From Symbiodinium kawagutii (lineage: Eukaryota > Sar > Dinophyceae > Suessiales > Symbiodiniaceae), in assembly GCA_009767595.1 (NCBI GenBank), contig VSDK01019043.1, positions 138,182-202,181 on the forward strand: a stretch of 64,000 nt of DNA, written 5' to 3'. The notes below the pieces were generated by a model. It worked only from the letters and a program-made list of their open reading frames with translations, made no database searches and was not told the DNA's origin. Positions 60,781 through 64,000 of this stretch are shown here, one piece after another. Made by a program: the position numbers and the translations under genes. Each line of letters begins with the position of its first letter. Within the stretch, counting starts at the first letter, position 1.

Positions 60781-61966
60781 CATGGTGAAGCGGGGTGCTT
60801 GTGCTGGCGCAGAGAGATCAGCCTGGTGAAGTTTGATGGTTCCTAATTATGATGGTTCAATATTGGTGAACAAAAATGCACAATAGTGAATAATATAGTA
60901 ATGAAAATAGATAGTTAGTAATATGGTTAAGAGTGGCTCAATATTGCTTCAATATTGCTTCCTTCATGTTTCTTGATATTGCATCAATAATGATGCTTAG
61001 TATGAGGTTTTGATGATGATGGTCAATCAATATTGGTTTCTCATGATAATTATAGTATTGGTTTCATGACGCCTTGATGATCGTTTGATATCGGTTTCTT
61101 ATTGAATGCTTTATTCAGTGATGGTTGATGATGGTTAACGATGCTTCAAACAAGCATATGGACAATAGCGGCTAATATAGCCAATGAATGGTTTCGTATC
61201 GGATCTTGACCGTTTAGTCGATGGCATTCATAATCGGTATTATGCTTAATTAATTGTGGGCGATCATTGGTCTGCAATGATAATAACGATCCAAACGGTC
61301 GGTCTGCGGTTCATTTTCCTGGGTCAGAGGGTAAGACTTGCAGGGATTTGTTGCATTCAGTAGCAGCTGGTCATGAAGTAATGGGCTCACATGTGAAGAC
61401 AGGGCGTATGGGCTTGGCCTGCTTGTTGCTTCAAACATGTGATGGGAGATTTGCCAGGCGTGCAATCAAACAGCAGAGCTGGCTGACCGTTCAAATTTTC
61501 TGGCTATGATTTCATGGAAGTAAAGGTCCCCCTTCTTCAAAGGCCTCTGGCAGGATCCATCCAATGGCTATGGCATTGTCTATGACTAAAGGTATATAGA
61601 AACGGCATGAAATGGTGGTTTCTGTACCTCCATGAGCCCATGTTGGTATCTAAATGCAAGGCTCCACGGTGTTTCTCTGCCGACTTGCCCCTCCGCCTGG
61701 AATAGCGTGAGACAGAGACGTTGGCCACCAGAAAGAAAGCAACGAGCTGCTGCCAGGGTTTCGGCGGCCAATATCCTTCGCATGGATGGCAAACAACAGG
61801 GGGATGACGACCAGCGAGAATAAAAGAACCAACCACATTGGAGAGAGATACACTCATACGCCATGAACTATCATCAGCAACTGATCAACTTATCGATGTC
61901 TCCAGACATGTCTCCTGAAAAGAAAAGCTGTTGAACAGAGCAAAAATGCCCCATGGTTTCCCCATT
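60781..61966. other. No firm gene
   Basis: 60840-61150 holds GGTTTCATGATG / TGATGATGGTTAA words. A GC-richer island at 61640-61850 is open in three minus frames and two plus frames; one minus frame starts MYLSPMWLVLLFSLVVIPLL (signal-peptide-like), one plus frame reads HQKESNELLPGFRRPISFAW. I cannot choose. Confidence 0.3.
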
Positions 61967-62069
61967 GGGTGTTTCCAAAAATAGGGGTACCCGCAAATCA
62001 TCTAGTTATTAACCATCTATAACAATAAACCAGCCATTTTTCGGGCTCCCTATTTTGAGAAACCACCCC
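61967..62069. repeat. M1 palindromic MITE-like repeat
   Basis: GGTGTTTCCAAAAATAGGGG to CTCCCTATTTTGAGAAACCA. Confidence 0.75.
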
Positions 62070-62154
62070 ATGGTTTTCCCATGGTTTGCCCGTGGTTTTC
62101 CTATGCTTCCCCATGGTTTTCCCACGCTTCCCCATGGTTTCCCCAGGGTTTCCC
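62070..62154 (+). repeat. CCATGGTTTTCC short tandem repeat
   Basis: About seven imperfect CCATGGTTTTCC / CCATGCTTCCC units leading into the ankyrin exon's acceptor. Confidence 0.8.
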
Positions 62155-62168
62155 ACTGATCCCAACAG

Positions 62169-62243
62169 ATTCGTGTCCTGCAGGCCTTGCAGCAGAGCAA
62201 CAGTGAGGGCAACACCGCTCTACACCTGGCTGTGCGCGGGGAG
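62169..62243 (+). CDS. Ankyrin-repeat exon
   Basis: After acceptor CTGATCCCAACAG, 25 codons read VLQALQQSNSEGNTALHLAV then RGE. NSEGNTALHLA is a canonical ankyrin core. Donor uncertain (GAGA|GCTCAG, GC type, is close). It may belong to the gene of the 45.77 and 50.95 kb exons or to another ankyrin gene; 11 kb without a recognised exon separates them. Confidence 0.65.
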
Positions 62244-62344
62244 AGCTCAGGGGCAACGCTGGGTGGTCCAGGTCGAGGGGTGCCATGGGCTACCCAGGAG
62301 GAGCTACCTGGCGAGCTGGGTCGCTCGCAGTGAACCCACCAACG

Positions 62345-62455
62345 GCTCCATGGGGGGATAAGTTCACCAAGAAACTCATAGGGAAAACAGCCTGTTTGAT
62401 GATAGGGGAACCAGGGGGACTAGCCGGGTGAACTGACCCACTGCCACCTGGTACT
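62345..62455. repeat. Partial M2 repeat
   Basis: GGGGGATAAGTTCACCAAG, ATAGGGAAAACAGCCTG, GATAGGGGAACCAGGGGGAC and TGACCCACTGCCA follow M2 order with diverged ends. Confidence 0.55.
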
Positions 62456-63176
62456 ATGAATGGTTAAGAAACTGAGCGACAACTGGGGTCCCCTCCTTTA
62501 AGAATAATACAGCCCTTTTTCACGGGCCTTTGATACGGGGAGCGAGGCCAAGAGCGGCCTGTCAGGTGTGAAGAACGGTTCATAAGCAAGGAAGAGTAGT
62601 TGGTACTGGTTGGTACATCGAGATTAATCATGAGTAACCATCTCCAGTAGTGATTCATAGCCAGTACTCGTGTAAATCAAGTAGTACTTAGAGATTAATC
62701 ATGAGGACTCTTTGATGATCGATCGATATGGACTGTTGATCAACAATGGTTATTGATGAGTAACGGTGATTATTGATTGATCAGTAATAGTGAGCCCTTC
62801 AATATGGACTCTGGTCGTATTTCCCTTGGCTCGACAGGCTCTCATATCATATCATGTTCACCCTTGTGGATTGGTAGCCATTGGTAAGCACAAACATGCA
62901 AGAATAGGTTTGTTGATAGTATTGCAGTCTGACTAGTTTGAGGTTCCCAATGTTTGTCCGACGCTGCTTTGGCAAATGTATGGGTTGATGCAAGGACAAA
63001 CAGCCAGGTCTCTGAAAGGACACCAACCTTGCCCATATTAGATAGATCTACACTCTCTATATCCCACTAAACGCCAGATCTTTGGAAAATATCTACCAGG
63101 ATCTACCAGGGCTAACTCAATATAAGGATATATGATATATATTAAGGCAATCTATGGGGCAATCCAGGGCGCACAG
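62456..63176. other. No gene called
   Basis: GATTAATCATGAG occurs twice (near 62610 and 62690). Otherwise unique AT-rich DNA. Confidence 0.3.
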
Positions 63177-63364
63177 GTCGTCATGAACTTCCATCGCCAC
63201 ATCCATCCCCATCGTCCCCGCAAGGCGAGGGCCACTCCGAGTGCGTCGGTGACCTCAGCTTCGCCTTGGGCCAGGTCCGAGGCTGTACCCAAGGAGGAAA
63301 CGCTTCCAGCCCCCCCCCACCACGTCCCAAGATGGGGCTGTGCCAAGGCAGGGGGGGACCCCAG
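63177..63364 (+). CDS. GC-rich exon-like island, unrecognised
   Basis: Acceptor GGCGCACAG, donor CCCCAG|GTGATC, 188 bases. Two open plus frames: one reads GHSECVGDLSFALGQVRGCT, the other RHIHPHRPRKARATPSASVT. Minus is also open. No family recognised. Confidence 0.3.
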
Positions 63365-63446
63365 GTGATCATCCACTTTGGTTGCTATGTATAGTAAGAA
63401 GCCAACCATAACTTGGGGGTTCCCTGTTCTGAGAAACAGCCGAATG
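63364..63446. repeat. M1 repeat, right half
   Basis: Ends GGGGGTTCCCTGTTCTGAGA AACAGCCG. Confidence 0.5.
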
Positions 63447-63710
63447 CTTACAGCATCGTACAGCTTCGGATTTCTGCGGCAGGGCAACTAATGCTGAGGC
63501 GGTTCCAGAACAAATGTACCCCGACACTACATTGGTGTCCAGTATAATAACGCATGACATAGATAAACTCCTACGACCTACACACACACAAATAGATTTT
63601 GTCATTCCTATCTATCTAGCCAACTACCTTCCCTACAGGCGTCTCGTACTTCCATCCATATCTCTACACACCAAAATATCAACCAACAAGGGGATGCCCC
63701 AGCAGTTGTA

Positions 63711-63793
63711 TATCGGGGTAATACAAACCCCTATCACTGGTAGTAACTTATATAAACTAACTTCTAAGTGGTTTTCGGGGCCCACCTTGAAGG
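63711..63793. repeat. M4 palindromic repeat
   Basis: AATACAAACCCCTATCACTG to TTTTCGGGGCCCACC. Confidence 0.55.
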
Positions 63794-64000
63794 TAATTCT
63801 TATGGGAATACATCACTGGGGCCACCCTTGGAGTTAGCCATTGACATGGCGACGCGTCACCATGAGGACCGTTGAGCCGTACAACTCAACCGGTGTGATA
63901 AAGTGATCAGCTGGAAATTATACCGTATGATTTTATGTAATATTTACAGGGGTGCATATTTTGAACAAAAAAGCAGTTTTTGTTCACAGTTGGTCATGAT

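Overview
This looks like nuclear DNA from a dinoflagellate, possibly Suessiales/Symbiodiniaceae. The evidence is: (i) genes cut into very small GC-rich exons in an AT-rich, repeat-packed matrix, with GT, GC and possibly GA splice donors; (ii) a degenerate interstitial TTTAGGG tract; (iii) a sequence matching the dinoflagellate spliced leader at 17 of 21 positions, just upstream of an ORF's first ATG; (iv) two large tyrosine-recombinase (YR) retroelements whose reverse transcriptases travel with cytosine-C5-methyltransferase-like domains. No bacterial operons, rRNA genes or tRNA genes were recognised.

Layout. 1-8.4 kb: a + strand PPPDE (DeSI-type) cysteine peptidase gene rebuilt from five tiny exons spread over 7.1 kb, with introns full of repeats. 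9.2-17.06 kb: YR retroelement 1, with ORFs in the order YR, gag-like (CCHC-type knuckle), then UAG-separated pol carrying a permuted C5-methyltransferase-like module, RT and RNase H. 17.5-22.4 kb: exon-like islands of one or more unrecognised host genes, mainly on +. 22.4-27.3 kb: AT-rich degenerate repeats with a few exon-like islands. 27.4-29.3 kb: a 42-bp minisatellite holding a 267-base assembly gap. 29.3-37.3 kb: repeats plus host exons, including a phase-consistent three-exon minus-strand gene at 34.0-35.2 kb. 37.307-45.100 kb: YR retroelement 2, complete and apparently young, with split direct repeats A1...B1-A2-B2 and four tightly packed ORFs ending in an RT-RNase H-C5-methyltransferase-YR polyprotein. 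45.1-64 kb: host exons (ankyrin exons at 45.77, 50.95 and 62.17 kb, several unrecognised) among many MITE-like palindromes.

At least six short repeat families recur across the window. M0 (~112 bp, five near-identical copies), M1 (ends like TTTCTCAAAATAGGGG), M2 (ends like GGCTATGGGTCAA), M3 (TA-flanked, ends like CCCTCTGGTAAACTAAC), M4 (ends near GGGCCCACC) and M5 are palindromic; M6 is not clearly so. They lie mostly in introns and intergenic DNA and explain much of the non-coding sequence.

The two retroelements are self-contained mobile units. The host exons were read by eye from acceptor and donor sites and reading frames, so exon borders are approximate except where frame and family motif agree (PPPDE) or where phases chain perfectly (34.0-35.2 kb).
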